This document shows positions 6,996 through 15,141 of a stretch of 64,000 nucleotides of DNA, piece by piece. Below the pieces are notes generated by a model, which was not told where the DNA came from, did no database searches, and saw only the letters and a list, made by a program, of their open reading frames with translations. The stretch spans positions 7,068,001 through 7,132,000 of the forward strand of contig NZ_JANADK010000001.1 of assembly GCF_024199795.1 (NCBI RefSeq), in the 5' to 3' direction. The translations under genes were made by a program, and so were the position numbers. The first letter of the stretch is position 1, and each line of letters opens with the position of its first letter. The stretch comes from Bradyrhizobium sp. CCGB01. GTDB taxonomy: Bacteria; Pseudomonadota; Alphaproteobacteria; Rhizobiales; Xanthobacteraceae.

Positions 6996-7160
6996 GCTTC
7001 CTCCGCTGGTTGCCTCTCAGCTTAAAGAGCGCAAGCGCACAAGCAGTTCCAACCGCAAGAACTAATCTAGCCAATTCAAATTGAATCCCGGCTGTTGCGT
7101 GGAGTTGCGTATGCGTCAATCCGGCTGGCCCCCCTCAATCGTCCCGGCTAATGCCCCACG

Positions 7161-7460
7161 GTGTATCTCGTGGCAGATGATTTCGGGCGCGCAGGTAGCG
7201 CCTGGCGCGAAACCGACATGGAGGCGGCGGATCTCGAGACCGTCATTCAGGATCTGCTCGCTGGCGAGTATAGACGGCCGATCAGGGTTATCGCGTTCAA
7301 CACGTCGGAGCGCTGGTCAGAAGACGTCTCCGAGGACGTTGCGCGCGAGATCCAGCACCGGTGCATCTGCAACTCACCGACATTCCTTCACACCTGCAGG
7401 AATTCGTCGATCGCTACGGACACCCGTCAATACAGCCTGCGCTTGGTCTGGCCGTGGCAT
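7161..7460 (+). pseudogene. Conserved hypothetical protein (D-D-F-G/W-R-E-T family), frameshifted
   Basis: From GTG at 7161 the frame reads V-Y-L-V-A-D-D-F-G, W-R-E-T-D, V-I-Q-D-L-L-A-G-E, R-V-I-A-F-N-T-S-E-R-W-S-E-D-V-S-E-D-V-A and on to H-R-C near 7355. The expected C-terminal half, L-Q-L-T-D-I-P-S-H-L-Q-E-F-V-D-R-Y-G, continues in a different frame. A single-base shift therefore breaks the gene. It runs directly into the ligase fragment that follows. The family is a small rhizobial protein of unknown role. A more decayed copy lies at 770-985. Confidence 0.7.
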
Positions 7461-7464
7461 TCCA

Positions 7465-8270
7465 GCGAAAAAGCCCGAAGCCCTGGGCATCAAGGCGTCC
7501 TTCCCCGGCTTAATCGAACCGGCCTTGGCATCTTCGATCGACCGTGTGCCGTCCGGCGAACGCTGGATTCACGAGATCAAATTCGACCGCTACCGCGTCC
7601 AGCTGCATCTAGTTAACGAAGCCATCACCGTATTCACCCGCCGTGGGCACGACTGGACCAAGCACTTCAAGAAGATCGCCAACGACGCCTGGCACATCAA
7701 GGCGAGCCCGGCCATCATCGATGGCGAAATCGTTGTGCCCGCCGCGGACGGTACAACCGGTTACCCGGTACTCATCAAGGAGCTGCGGGGCAACTTGAAC
7801 AAGATCGTCTTCGTTGCGTTCGATCTCCTCTATCTCAACGGAATGGACCTCCGGAAAATCCCCTTGCTCGAGCGCAAGAGCGCGCCGAAGAACATCGTCG
7901 CCGGCAGCGACGTCCAGTTTAGCGAAAGCTTCGAGATCGACGGTCGCGCGATGTTCACGCACGCCTGCAAAATTGGGCTCGAAGGCGTGGTCTCAAAAGT
8001 GCGCGACAGCATCTACGCCAGCGCGCGCGGCAACAACTGGGTCAAAAAGACATGCGCCCAACGAGAGACTTTCACGATTGCCGGCTTCGCACTCGATGAC
8101 GGAAAATGGGACGGTATATATCTGGCCTGGCGGAAGGGTAACGAACTGACCTATGCCGGCAAGGTTGATCACGGCTTTGACAAAACATCGGAAGCCGAAC
8201 TCCGCACTAGGTTGCAGCCGCTGGTACGAAAGACACAACCTCATAGCAAACGCATCGCCCACAATGGCAT
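7465..8270 (+). pseudogene. LigD-type ATP-dependent DNA ligase fragment
   Basis: The frame matches the adenylation and OB domains of LigD-type ligases: F-P-G-L-I-E-P-A-L, H-E-I-K-F-D-R-Y-R, F-T-R-R-G-H-D-W, I-I-D-G-E-I-V-V, F-D-L-L-Y-L-N-G, G-L-E-G-V-V-S-K, W-V-K-K-T-C and Y-A-G-K-V-D-H-G-F. Motif I normally reads K-x-D-G-x-R; here the glycine codon is arginine (7588-7590), which should harm adenylation. There is no start codon for this frame, and the normal C-terminus (W-V-E-P-K and onward) is replaced after G-I-W by a DUF418 tail. An intact relative lies at 52583. It is probably non-functional. Confidence 0.8.
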
Positions 8271-8496
8271 TTGGTTGGATTTTCTATGCGGCTTGGGCCT
8301 GTTCGGGCACTTCGGCGCGGCCGAGGCGCTGGCCATCGGGCTTGCCGTGTACGTCTGCCAGGTATTCTTCAGCGCTGGGTGGCTGAGGCACTATCGATAT
8401 GGTCTGGTCGAACGGTTGTGGCGAACGCTCATGTACGGCACGCAGCAGCCGATGTCTTTGAAAGGACCCGCTCGCGCGGAATACCGCCTCGCCTAG
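8271..8496 (+). pseudogene. DUF418 membrane protein C-terminus fused in frame to the ligase
   Basis: After the ligase, the same frame reads a hydrophobic segment with G-L-G-L-F-G-H-F-G-A-A-E and V-C-Q-V-F-F-S-A-G-W-L-R-H-Y-R-Y-G-L-V-E-R-L-W-R-T-L-M-Y-G. The L-R-x-[FY]-R-[FY]-G-x-x-E-x-L-W-R-x-L-x-Y-G ending is characteristic of the C-terminal region of DUF418 proteins, which are multi-span inner-membrane proteins. Only the last 75 residues are present. The junction with LigD at about 8270 marks a deletion or recombination. Confidence 0.75.
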
Positions 8497-8531
8497 TCGG
8501 CGATGAAAGAGGCCCCAATTGAGGCGGTCTA

Positions 8532-8645
8532 CTAGAAGACGCTCATAAGCAACCCAGCGAGGAAGATTACGGAGCCGACGGCGGCGATGCCAAGGTAAAC
8601 CCGCGCTTGGAACGAGTAGGTCTCGACCTGAGGGTCTTGGACCAT
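8532..8645 (-). CDS. 37-aa single-span membrane protein, copy 2
   Basis: The frame from ATG at 8645 reads M-V-Q-D-P-Q-V-E-T-Y-S-F-Q-A-R-V-Y-L-G-I and ends L-L-M-S-V-F, differing from the copy at 5903 at only a few positions. It is intact although its basic partner gene upstream is reduced to 15 codons. It is on the minus strand, opposite to the other two copies. Confidence 0.7.
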   Translation of the reverse strand: MVQDPQVETYSFQARVYLGIAAVGSVIFLAGLLMSVF

Positions 8646-8649
8646 GACC

Positions 8650-8694
8650 TTACTTCGGCGGCTGCAATCCGGGTGAACACAGCCACTCGCTCAT
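8650..8694 (-). pseudogene. 3' remnant of the basic 67-aa gene
   Basis: Fifteen codons read M-S-E-W-L-C-S-P-G-L-Q-P-P-K then stop, the conserved tail of the 67-residue family, four bases before the 37-residue membrane gene. Upstream the match ends abruptly at 8694, next to the conserved leader element that starts near 8699. This marks a recombination point. Confidence 0.7.
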
Positions 8695-8698
8695 GCGA

Positions 8699-8906
8699 GA
8701 CGAGCCAGGAACACTGTAGCTTTTGCCAAGTTTTCCCGATGCCCTCAAGCTCGTGAGGGCAAACTTGGAGGCCCCGGCTCATTGCCCCCCTTTGGGCTGG
8801 GGCCTTTTTTAGTCAAGCCTAGTTGACCAACCTGTTGGGCTAGGCGTTATCCCTCCCTCGAAATCCAGCGGCTGATCTGAAACCCCGCTCTTCCCTAGTC
8901 TTGGGC
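8699..8906 (+). promoter_or_regulatory. Structured leader RNA element, copy 1
   Basis: This 208-base segment before the 8907 pseudogene is matched almost throughout by 45064-45271. It contains a two-tier hairpin (CCAAGTTT 8726-8733 with AAACTTGG 8761-8768, enclosing GCCCTCA with TGAGGGC), a terminator at 8769-8810, and a third hairpin (GCCTAG 8817-8822 with CTAGGC 8840-8845). In the other copy the third stem is GAGACC with GGTCTC and one inner pair is U-G instead of C-G, so pairing is kept while bases change. It may be a riboswitch-like attenuator or a separate small RNA. Confidence 0.7.
8769..8810 (+). terminator. Intrinsic terminator inside the leader element, copy 1
   Basis: AGGCCCCgGC pairs with GCtGGGGCCT and is followed by six Ts. 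It lies about 100 bases before the protein start, as expected for an attenuator or for the end of a small RNA. Confidence 0.75.
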
Positions 8907-9368
8907 ATGACCGCCCTCACCCGCCGCCGCAGCGAGGATTCGCACTAGGAGACTTGGCACATCTATTTCAAAGACGTCCACGTCGGCACCATTGGCACGC
9001 GCGCCGGCGTACCGACCACCGGCGATCAGTGGGGCTGGCGCGTCGGCTTATATCCCGGCCTTCACCCGGGCCAGCACAGCGATGGAACGGCCGAGACTTT
9101 CGAACTCGCTCGGGCCGCCTTCGACGCTGCTTGGACCGACTTGCTCCCGACCGTTCCGGATGACGCCTTTGCCAAGTGGCGCCACGATCGCGATTGGCGC
9201 GCCGATATGGCGGCCAGGCGCGCACGGGGCGAGAAGCTCGACAGCGAGATCAGAAACACGCTGATGCGCTGCGTCTGCGGGACCACATTCGACAGTTGGA
9301 ATCCGGCGGAGAGCTACCCGCACCGCGGACATATTTACGCCGCGCAGGCAGGAAAGGTTCGCTGGTGA
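8907..9368 (+). pseudogene. 164-aa conserved protein family member with an in-frame stop
   Basis: The frame from ATG at 8907 parallels the intact gene at 45272: M-T-A-L-T-R-R-R-S, E-T-W-H-I-Y-F, V-G-T-I-G, Q-W-G-W-R-V-G-L-Y-P-G, R-H-D-R-D-W-R-A, L-M-R-C-V-C-G and F-D-S-W-N-P. A CAG codon of the intact copy is TAG here at codon 14 (about 8946-8948), and the C-terminus is shorter. The remaining frame is well kept, so the damage is recent or the downstream part may still be expressed. A conserved C-x-C-G motif suggests metal binding. Function is unknown. Confidence 0.75.
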
Positions 9369-9587
9369 AGCACGTCAAAGTCGCCCTTACGCGGAACGCG
9401 CTCGCAATAGCAGAACAAATTGACGTCTGAACTATTGGGGCGGAACGGACATGCTCTGCCCGTCCCTTTCGGGGGCTTCGGGCCATATCCGCGCACGTGC
9501 CATTCCGAAGGATGGAAATTCACTGGCTTTCCGCTATTTTGTGTTGAGCCGCAGTTCTGTGGCGGCGATCTCGAAACGAGGTTCGCG

Positions 9588-10334
9588 ATGACCTCCAGGT
9601 CCTCGATCAGGCGGTTCGGCGCGCCGCTCGTCGCTTTTTTTCTGACCATCTGGCCGTTGGTTCCTCCGGTACATGCTATTGAGGGCGCTGGAAAGGTTGG
9701 CGTGGTGTCCTTTGGCCTGTACGGGGATCAAGGCGTGTTCAGATCCGAGGCGACCGGCGCGGCTCAGGTCGTGGCCGGCCGTTTCGAGACTGGACCAATC
9801 AACGTGGAGTACAATTCCAAGAAAGGGGGAAGTGCAACGATCGAAGCTCTGACCAAGTCGTTGCAGACGGCAGCCAGCCGCTTGGATCCCGAGAAAGATG
9901 TTCTCTTTTTGATTCTCACCTCGCATGGTTCTCCTGATGGCCTTGCAATCAAGGCGGGGCGGCTCACAGAAACGCTCACACCATCTCGTCTCCGCGATAT
10001 GCTCGCGAAGACAGGTGTGCGACACAAGGTGGTGGTCATCTCGGCTTGTTATTCCGGGGTTTTTATCCCGCGCCTGGCGACTCCCGATGTGTTGGTCATC
10101 ACCGCGGCCGATGACAAGCATCCGTCGTTCGGCTGCCAGGACAAGGCCAAGTGGACCTATTTTGGCGACGCGTTTTTCAACGTCGCGCTCCGGAAAGCCG
10201 TCAGCCTGAAGGATGCGTTTCTCGATGCGCGCTCACTCGTCCGGAAGCGAGAACTGCGGGAACGTTTCGAGCCGTCGAATCCGCTCATGGCCGGCGGTGC
10301 AGACGTGCTGCCGTTGCTTGTCGGACGCCCTTGA
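9588..10334 (+). CDS. Secreted C13-family (legumain/caspase-like) cysteine peptidase, 248 aa
   Basis: The protein starts with a signal peptide (R-R-F-G then a hydrophobic stretch, with likely cleavage after V-H-A at residue 30). The peptidase fold is shown by I-L-T-S-H-G-S-P-D-G with catalytic His113 and V-V-V-I-S-A-C-Y-S-G with catalytic Cys154, followed by V-L-V-I-T-A-A-D-D and G-C-x-D-x-x-x-W-T-Y-F-G-D-A-F-F. Bacterial C13 proteins are periplasmic or cell-surface and their substrates are mostly unknown. The start at 9588 is chosen because GAGG precedes it and the signal peptide begins there; the open frame extends further upstream. It lies before another secreted protein gene. Confidence 0.85.
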   Translation: MTSRSSIRRFGAPLVAFFLTIWPLVPPVHAIEGAGKVGVVSFGLYGDQGVFRSEATGAAQVVAGRFETGPINVEYNSKKGGSATIEALTKSLQTAASRLDPEKDVLFLILTSHGSPDGLAIKAGRLTETLTPSRLRDMLAKTGVRHKVVVISACYSGVFIPRLATPDVLVITAADDKHPSFGCQDKAKWTYFGDAFFNVALRKAVSLKDAFLDARSLVRKRELRERFEPSNPLMAGGADVLPLLVGRP

Positions 10335-10587
10335 ACAACCGGCCGCGAGCGCAGAGGCTATTACGCGCGGGCGCATCGCCGTTTCCGGTTACCCCCGATT
10401 ATGCAGACTGTTTGGCGGTCCCCTCGGACTTCGCATTTGGGCCAAGAGGCGAAATTGACTCGGCGTCACGCAAAAAAGCAATATCCTGCCGAGGAAGTGA
10501 TCGGCACCTCTAACGGCGTGCACTTCTGGCTGAACCTTCGCGCGGTTCCGACGACCCACGCAAATGGGCTGGGAAACGGAGGTTTCC

Positions 10588-11004
10588 ATGACCAGTTCCA
10601 ATGGACGCCCGGCGCATCTTTATCGATTGACGATAGCGCGCACGGTGGGATTGTGTACGGTCGCATTTTTCGGCATCAACACAGCCTATTCACATGACCT
10701 GATGCGACCAGAACTGAACGCTTGGTTCAAAAGTCTCAAGAACAAGGCAGGTGAGTCGTGCTGTGATGGTGGGGACGGCCAATATGCGGTGGCCGAGTGG
10801 GATATGGCAAAAAATGGCTATAGAGTCCTTCTGAAGCATCCGCATCGGCCAAACGAACCCGGGCAATGGTTTGACGTGCCAAACTCTGTCGTGCTCAACC
10901 GGCAGAACCTCAGCGGCAGGGCGATGGTTTGGTGGTGGCCGTCCTACGCCGACGGAAGAATGACTCCTCTGTGGCGCTGCTTCATTCCCGGACCGGAGGG
11001 ATGA
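10588..11004 (+). CDS. Secreted hypothetical protein, 138 aa
   Basis: The ATG at 10588 follows GGAGG. The product has an N-terminal signal sequence (basic residues, then a hydrophobic stretch ending near A-Y-S-H) and a mature part with E-S-C-C-D-G-G-D-G, W-F-D-V-P and V-W-W-W-P-S-Y, ending R-C-F-I-P-G. This fits a family of small periplasmic proteins in Bradyrhizobium with a conserved C-C-D-G motif and no known function. The cysteines suggest disulphide bonds. Confidence 0.75.
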   Translation: MTSSNGRPAHLYRLTIARTVGLCTVAFFGINTAYSHDLMRPELNAWFKSLKNKAGESCCDGGDGQYAVAEWDMAKNGYRVLLKHPHRPNEPGQWFDVPNSVVLNRQNLSGRAMVWWWPSYADGRMTPLWRCFIPGPEG

Positions 11005-11161
11005 TTCTTCCCTGGCAAAACAATAAGCCACCCGTAGCCCGCCATGGGTCATAAGCGGCGGTGGACGCCGGGGCCGCCCAGCGTCTCGTCTACCTCCCAC
11101 AGCCGACATCTTAATGGTTTGAGCGTTGTTCGGCTTGGGGCCAAAACCGAAGTGACAAGCC

Positions 11162-11609
11162 TTATTCAATCACCTCGTCCGCGCGCGTGAGAACGTTCGC
11201 CGGGATTTCGATACCGAGCGCTTTCGCGGTCTTGAGATTAATGACAAGCAGGTATTTGGTGGCCTGCTCAATAGGAAGCTCGGCCGCTTTGGCGCCCTTC
11301 AGCATTCGGTCGGCATAGTGTGCCCCGATTCGAGACAAGGCAAGAAAGTCCGGCCGTAGGAAATCAGTCCACCCGCTCGCGCAAAGGCCGGGGTCGAAGG
11401 AGATCGATGGTAAGCCGGCCTTTACCGCGAGATCGGGTACACGGTTCGACGGAACGGAAAATATTGGGTCACTAAATATGTCCAGGGCCTCTGCTTTCTG
11501 GGTTTTTGCAGCGGCAATGGCGCGAGGCACTTCTCCCGCTTCGCGCAAATCAAATACGTCTAGCTGAAAGCCGAGCTTCGTGCCGCAGTTGGTATCTCCG
11601 GAAATACCA
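11162..11609 (-). pseudogene. ABC transporter substrate-binding protein, C-terminal third
   Basis: The frame reads K-L-G-F-Q-L-D-V-F-D-L-R-E-A, A-I-A-A-A-K, P-D-L-A-V-K-A-G-L-P-S-I and Y-L-L-V-I-N-L-K-T-A-K-A-L-G-I-E-I-P, ending R-A-D-E-V-I-E. That is the end of an ABC_sub_bind family periplasmic protein (about 320 residues when complete). There is a stop in frame at about 11608 and no start or signal peptide. Its broken end faces the broken end of the metallo-beta-lactamase fragment at 11649, which indicates one deletion joining the two. Confidence 0.8.
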
Positions 11610-11648
11610 GCCGATGCATCTCATTTAAGGTGTTGAGGAACACTGCGA

Positions 11649-12164
11649 ATGCGCGATGAAAAGAAGCCCGATCCCAGGGCGATGCTTTTTCCGCATGAGG
11701 TGGTGTCCGCTGGAGTTGTGATGCAGGACGACCAGGTAAAGGTCTCATGCGTGTTGGCAGACCATCCTCCGCTTCCAGTTGCGTTGTCATATCGTTTTGA
11801 CACGGCTGATCGTTCGGTCGTTTTCTCAGGGAATACCCGAAAGACCGACGCTCTGATCGATCTTGCCAAGGGCGCCGACATATTCGTATGCGAGGCGCAG
11901 TATCTCCCGGGAACGCGCAAGGTGCTCGACCAAGCTGTGCAGGCCGGCAGGTTCGACAAGGATACTGCGGCTGATCTTTTCAAGAGCATTTCAGGGAACG
12001 CTCTCACCGTCGAACAGGCGGGCGAAGTCGCTCAAGCCGCGGGCGTCAAAACACTGGTCCTAAGTCATTTTGTCCCTGCTGTGGCCGACCAGGTTTTCGT
12101 GGATGAGGCTCGTAAAACGTTCTCTGGCGATATTATAGCTGGGCGAGACCTGCTCGAACTCTAG
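11649..12164 (+). pseudogene. Metallo-beta-lactamase-fold hydrolase, C-terminal half
   Basis: The frame carries S-Y-R-F-D-T-A-D-R-S-V-V-F-S-G-N-T, L-A-K-G-A-D-I-F-V-C-E and A-A-G-V-K-T-L-V-L-S-H-F-V-P, which match the second half of RNase Z/arylsulfatase-like MBL enzymes, with metal-binding acidic and His residues. The N-terminal H-x-H-x-D-H motif is absent, so it cannot form the metal site and is called a fragment. An ATG at 11649 allows translation of 171 residues. Confidence 0.75.
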
Positions 12165-12241
12165 TCGTGTTCGTGGGCTCAATGTCCACTATGGGTCAAA
12201 AGCCGCGCAAACCTTGCTCAAGAAGTTCTCGCGATCGATCT

Positions 12242-12478
12242 TCAGTGCCTCCGGAAAACGTATCGATGTTTTAATCTTGCGGTTGTCGTCCGAGCGGCAT
12301 ACTCGATGCGATCTATGTCGGCGTTATCGGCCGCAGTAACGTCCAAACGCCAATTCATGTCGTTCGGATAACCTTCGTCGCATTCGATTTCGACCGCGAT
12401 GACCAATTCGCCCCCCGGAAAGCTCCGGATCTCCTGCAGTGCGATCAGCTCCAGATCTTTCCTTGACACGCTGATCAT
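12242..12478 (-). CDS. Small conserved protein, 78 aa
   Basis: The product reads M-I-S-V-S-R-K-D-L-E-L-I-A-L-Q-E-I-R-S-F-P-G-G-E and continues with W-R-L-D-V and A-R-T-T-T-A-R-L-K-H-R-Y. I recall similar small proteins (S-R-K-D-L-E-x-I-A-L-Q-E-I-R-S-F) in Bradyrhizobium genomes with no assigned function. It has a helix then a beta-rich part, and no membrane segment or signal. Confidence 0.7.
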   Translation of the reverse strand: MISVSRKDLELIALQEIRSFPGGELVIAVEIECDEGYPNDMNWRLDVTAADNADIDRIEYAARTTTARLKHRYVFRRH

Positions 12479-12644
12479 TGCGAGGCTCCGCCGCCACTTC
12501 CTCTGACAACACGTTGTGTTATTGCCTCGTTCCTAAAGCTCGAGACGAACTGCAGTCTTGTCGCACACGGAAAGGCACAGAAGACCCCGTCAGTTTTAGA
12601 GGAACCTGGCTCTCCACGGTTCATTGTCGCTCGAGGAGGACGCC

Positions 12645-12853
12645 ATGACTGACACGCCATCCCAAACCCAAACCTCAACTTTCGCTGCCGCCAACGAAAC
12701 GGTCCGCGAGGTCGCACGCGATGTCCGCGAGGGGCTCGGCGATGGCAAGCCGCCTGGCAGTGGAAGGCCATCGTCAGCAACCTAACGCGCGAGGCTCCGC
12801 TCGCATCGCTCGGAATCGCCATGCTGATTGGATATACATTGGCGCGCCGTTGA
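12645..12853 (+). pseudogene. Small DUF883-like membrane protein, frameshifted
   Basis: ATG at 12645 after GAGGAGGA gives M-T-D-T-P-S-Q-T, A-N-E-T-V-R-E-V-A-R-D-V-R-E-G-L and then meets a stop. A neighbouring frame continues W-K-A-I-V-S-N-L-T-R-E-A-P-L-A-S-L-G-I-A-M-L-I-G-Y-T-L-A-R-R. The joined product would be an amphipathic helix followed by one membrane span, as in DUF883/ElaB-like proteins. One indel between about 12737 and 12755 separates the halves. Confidence 0.6.
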
Positions 12854-12934
12854 TCGCTCTCCGCTCTTGGCGTCGAGGAGAAGGAATGTACGGCCCTTCC
12901 AGGTCGAGGCCGAAGCCAACGACAAGAACGCCGA

Positions 12935-13162
12935 ATGCGTCAAAGAGCGCTGGCCAACTTCGACGACAACCGCGGCACAGCCGCGACGCTGCTCGCTGAG
13001 GCCGGCGCAATGGCCCCGGAGATCGCCGCGGCGCTATGCTGGAGCGTCGACAAGGCGCGGAAGGTGATCGATCTCTACCTCGTCAGACGGGGCGTGCTGG
13101 CGGCCAATGCAATAGCGAAGCTTGAGCAATTTCGAGATCAAAAGACTGCATCACCGGAGTAG
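12935..13162 (+). pseudogene. Tyrosine recombinase (phage integrase) C-terminal remnant
   Basis: The frame reads D-D-N-R-G-T-A-A-T-L-L-A-E-A-G, A-P-E-I-A-A-A-L-C-W-S-V-D-K-A-R-K-V-I-D-L-Y-L-V-R and A-I-A-K-L-E. This parallels the end of phage integrases, where the conserved order is L-R-G-T-A, E-I-A-x-x-x-G-H-S and then the nucleophile in H-Y. The arginine and a tyrosine remain, but the G-H-S histidine is changed (C-W-S). Nothing N-terminal is kept. It suggests past site-specific integration near here. Confidence 0.5.
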
Positions 13163-13398
13163 AAGCCAAGCAGCGGATGCTGGAGGCTAATATGATTTGT
13201 GCCTTCGGTTTTGCAGCTTCTACGGCGTGATGCGTCGCAGCACGATGGCTGCTTGCTGCGCTGCGCCTAAACACTCTCGCAACCACGCATCGAACTATCG
13301 GTATGCATCACCTTTGTTCTGCACGTGGATGCGCGTGCAGGAACACAAGGAGATGAGTTCGCATTGTCCATCAGTTTCATTTGTGCGTGAGGCCGATC

Positions 13399-13929
13399 AT
13401 GCAAGTTCTTTGGAGAATGATCGCGATTGCAACAATCCCAGCTTGGATGGCGATCTACTCAACTCCTGCTGTCGGACAAAACTTCGATGACAGGTGGTCC
13501 ATCATTCCAAGAGCTCGCGCGGAGCCGGCTCTTGAAGGAAGCGACCAGACAAAGAAGGACGAAACACAAACGCAACCTTCGACCACACAGCAAACGCAAC
13601 CTCACACTTCGGAAGAGCCCTCGAAAGATCGTTCAGGAGCTCCCTCTCCGAATCGAGTCTTCTCCGGCTCGGCCTCCTACTATTCTTATTCCAAAGGCAA
13701 GACAGCGAGCGGTTCATCGTTTGATCGTAATCGGCTAACAGCAGCGCACCGCCGCCTGCCCTTCGGCACCAAGTTGCGCGTCACCCACGGAAGCCGAAGC
13801 GTCATCGTCATAGTCAATGACCGCGGTCCGTTCGTCCGCGGTCGTGTCCTCGACCTTTCGTTGGCCGCGGCGCGGAGCTTGGGTATTACGGATCGTGGCG
13901 TGGCTCAGATTCATGCGGAGGTGTTGTGA
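13399..13929 (+). CDS. RlpA-like septal ring protein, 176 aa
   Basis: The product has an N-terminal signal sequence (about residues 1-27), a low-complexity linker rich in Thr/Gln/Ser/Pro (about 45-85) and a C-terminal double-psi beta-barrel: G-S-A-S-Y-Y-S, T-A-S-G-S-S-F-D, L-T-A-A-H-R-R-L-P-F-G-T-K-L-R-V, V-I-V-N-D-R-G-P-F-V-R-G-R-V-L-D-L-S and A-A-R-S-L-G-I. This is the RlpA domain, found in outer-membrane or periplasmic proteins that cut or bind denuded peptidoglycan at division septa. There is no SPOR domain and no lipobox. The start at 13399 follows GAGG and gives the signal peptide. Confidence 0.85.
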   Translation: MQVLWRMIAIATIPAWMAIYSTPAVGQNFDDRWSIIPRARAEPALEGSDQTKKDETQTQPSTTQQTQPHTSEEPSKDRSGAPSPNRVFSGSASYYSYSKGKTASGSSFDRNRLTAAHRRLPFGTKLRVTHGSRSVIVIVNDRGPFVRGRVLDLSLAAARSLGITDRGVAQIHAEVL

Positions 13930-14387
13930 ACATTCGACCACTCGGGGAGTATCGGGACAGGATCGCTTGTGCAGATAAATAGGTGACGAGGATCGCTAAC
14001 GCTTCGCCTTCTCCGACTGCGCGGGTTGATCGATAAGGGTCATAGGACAGCTAACTGCTCGGCGGGCAACAGCCGGGCCGTCTCTCGCTGGCTCTGATTA
14101 TCTCGCAGATAGGTCACCGACTTTGGCAGCGAAACCGCAACGGCGGGCGCTGTCACAAACCTGTGGCACGGGCATTGCAGATTTAGAGGTAACTGGGATT
14201 TCAGGGCTCAGTTTGAGAATAAAACGCTGCCGGGACGTGTATTTCGAGCCCGGCAGCGTTCTAATTTGGGATTGATGGGACACCCGCCCAGTGTGAACGA
14301 CGGGCTCTACGCCTCCCGATCGGCGCATCCGGACCTTTGAGACACGACAAGCGTTGACGCTCCAACCGGCAGGACCGTGAACCTGGA
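13930..14387. other. Gene-poor stretch with a strong hairpin
   Basis: No gene recognised. The only clear structure is the hairpin at 14223-14260. Confidence 0.45.
14223..14260 (-). terminator. 12-base-pair hairpin terminator
   Basis: AACGCTGCCGGG pairs perfectly with CCCGGCAGCGTT across a 14-base loop. On the minus strand it is followed by TTTTATTC, so it can end minus-strand transcription; the plus side lacks a T run. No minus-strand gene is seen immediately upstream. Confidence 0.6.
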
Positions 14388-14642
14388 GTGTCGGACGTGA
14401 GTATAGTCCCTCTGGAACTTGAAAGACGGTTGGCGCAGCGGTGGGCGGCCAGATTCCAAAGGCCCATTCCCCCAGTACAGCAAGAGCGTCAGCCGAGGTT
14501 GGCGGGTCGTCTCGAAGCGAAAACAATCATCTGCCAAGAAGAGGCGCCAGCGTATGGAGAGCCCGCCGGCTCGATAGCCGGCGGGACATTTGTCGTTCAC
14601 CGTCCGAGCTGGTGGTACGAGAGCTACGAGGAATCCGGCTGA
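14388..14642 (+). CDS. Small basic hypothetical protein, 84 aa
   Basis: From GTG at 14388 the protein reads M-S-D-V-S-I-V-P-L-E-L-E-R-R-L-A-Q-R-W-A-A-R-F, followed by a proline/glutamine-rich middle and W-W-Y-E-S-Y-E near the end. The L-E-x-R-x-x-x-R-W-A-A-R-F start is one I associate with Bradyrhizobium small proteins. There is no membrane segment and no known function. A second in-frame GTG at 14397 is an alternative start. Confidence 0.55.
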   Translation: MSDVSIVPLELERRLAQRWAARFQRPIPPVQQERQPRLAGRLEAKTIICQEEAPAYGEPAGSIAGGTFVVHRPSWWYESYEESG

Positions 14643-14741
14643 CACCGACTTCGCGCTACATCCGGGACAAGTTGTTTCCGAACTGAATTGTGTCCCCGTC
14701 GTTCAGCACAATCGGCAACCCGCCTCGCATGATCTCAAGGG

Positions 14742-14996
14742 CTAGTGGTCTGGCTTTTCGCGCACGATGACGCCGGTCTTAGGGTCGGCATGAAATTCCA
14801 TCTTCTGTCCGTTCTTGATACCTTCGCCCTCCCATTGGCCGTCGTCGGCTTCAAGCTTAGTGACCTGCGAATAGCCCGACTCCATGACCTTAGCCTTCAC
14901 TTGCTCCATCGGCATCCAGTCGGGTCCGGGTTGATCTGCTCTGGCTGCTGAGCCCATGGCGAGGGAACCAAGAACTAGAATTGTGGCAAGCTTCAT
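14742..14996 (-). CDS. Periplasmic PepSY-domain protein, 84 aa
   Basis: The ATG at 14996 is preceded by AAGGAGG at ideal spacing, so it is preferred to an upstream ATG at 15026. A signal peptide (M-K-L-A-T-I-L-V-L-G-S-L-A-M-G-S-A-A-R-A) precedes a mature domain with M-E-Q-V-K-A-K-V-M-E-S-G-Y-S-Q-V-T-K-L-E-A-D-D-G-Q-W-E and F-H-A-D-P-K-T-G-V-I, the pattern of a short PepSY domain. Such proteins are thought to act as periplasmic inhibitors or binding modules; the partner is unknown. Confidence 0.8.
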   Translation of the reverse strand: MKLATILVLGSLAMGSAARADQPGPDWMPMEQVKAKVMESGYSQVTKLEADDGQWEGEGIKNGQKMEFHADPKTGVIVREKPDH

Positions 14997-15141
14997 CACA
15001 ACCTCCTTTCGAGTGAGAAGCTTCAACGGGCGCGCTGAATTGACGTTCCTCTGTTACGCCTCGCGGCCCTAGCAGGCCGTGACCTCACGGCCGTAGGAAG
15101 GGCGCGCGGTGATCTCAGACAGCATTGCCTTCCTCATCGTC

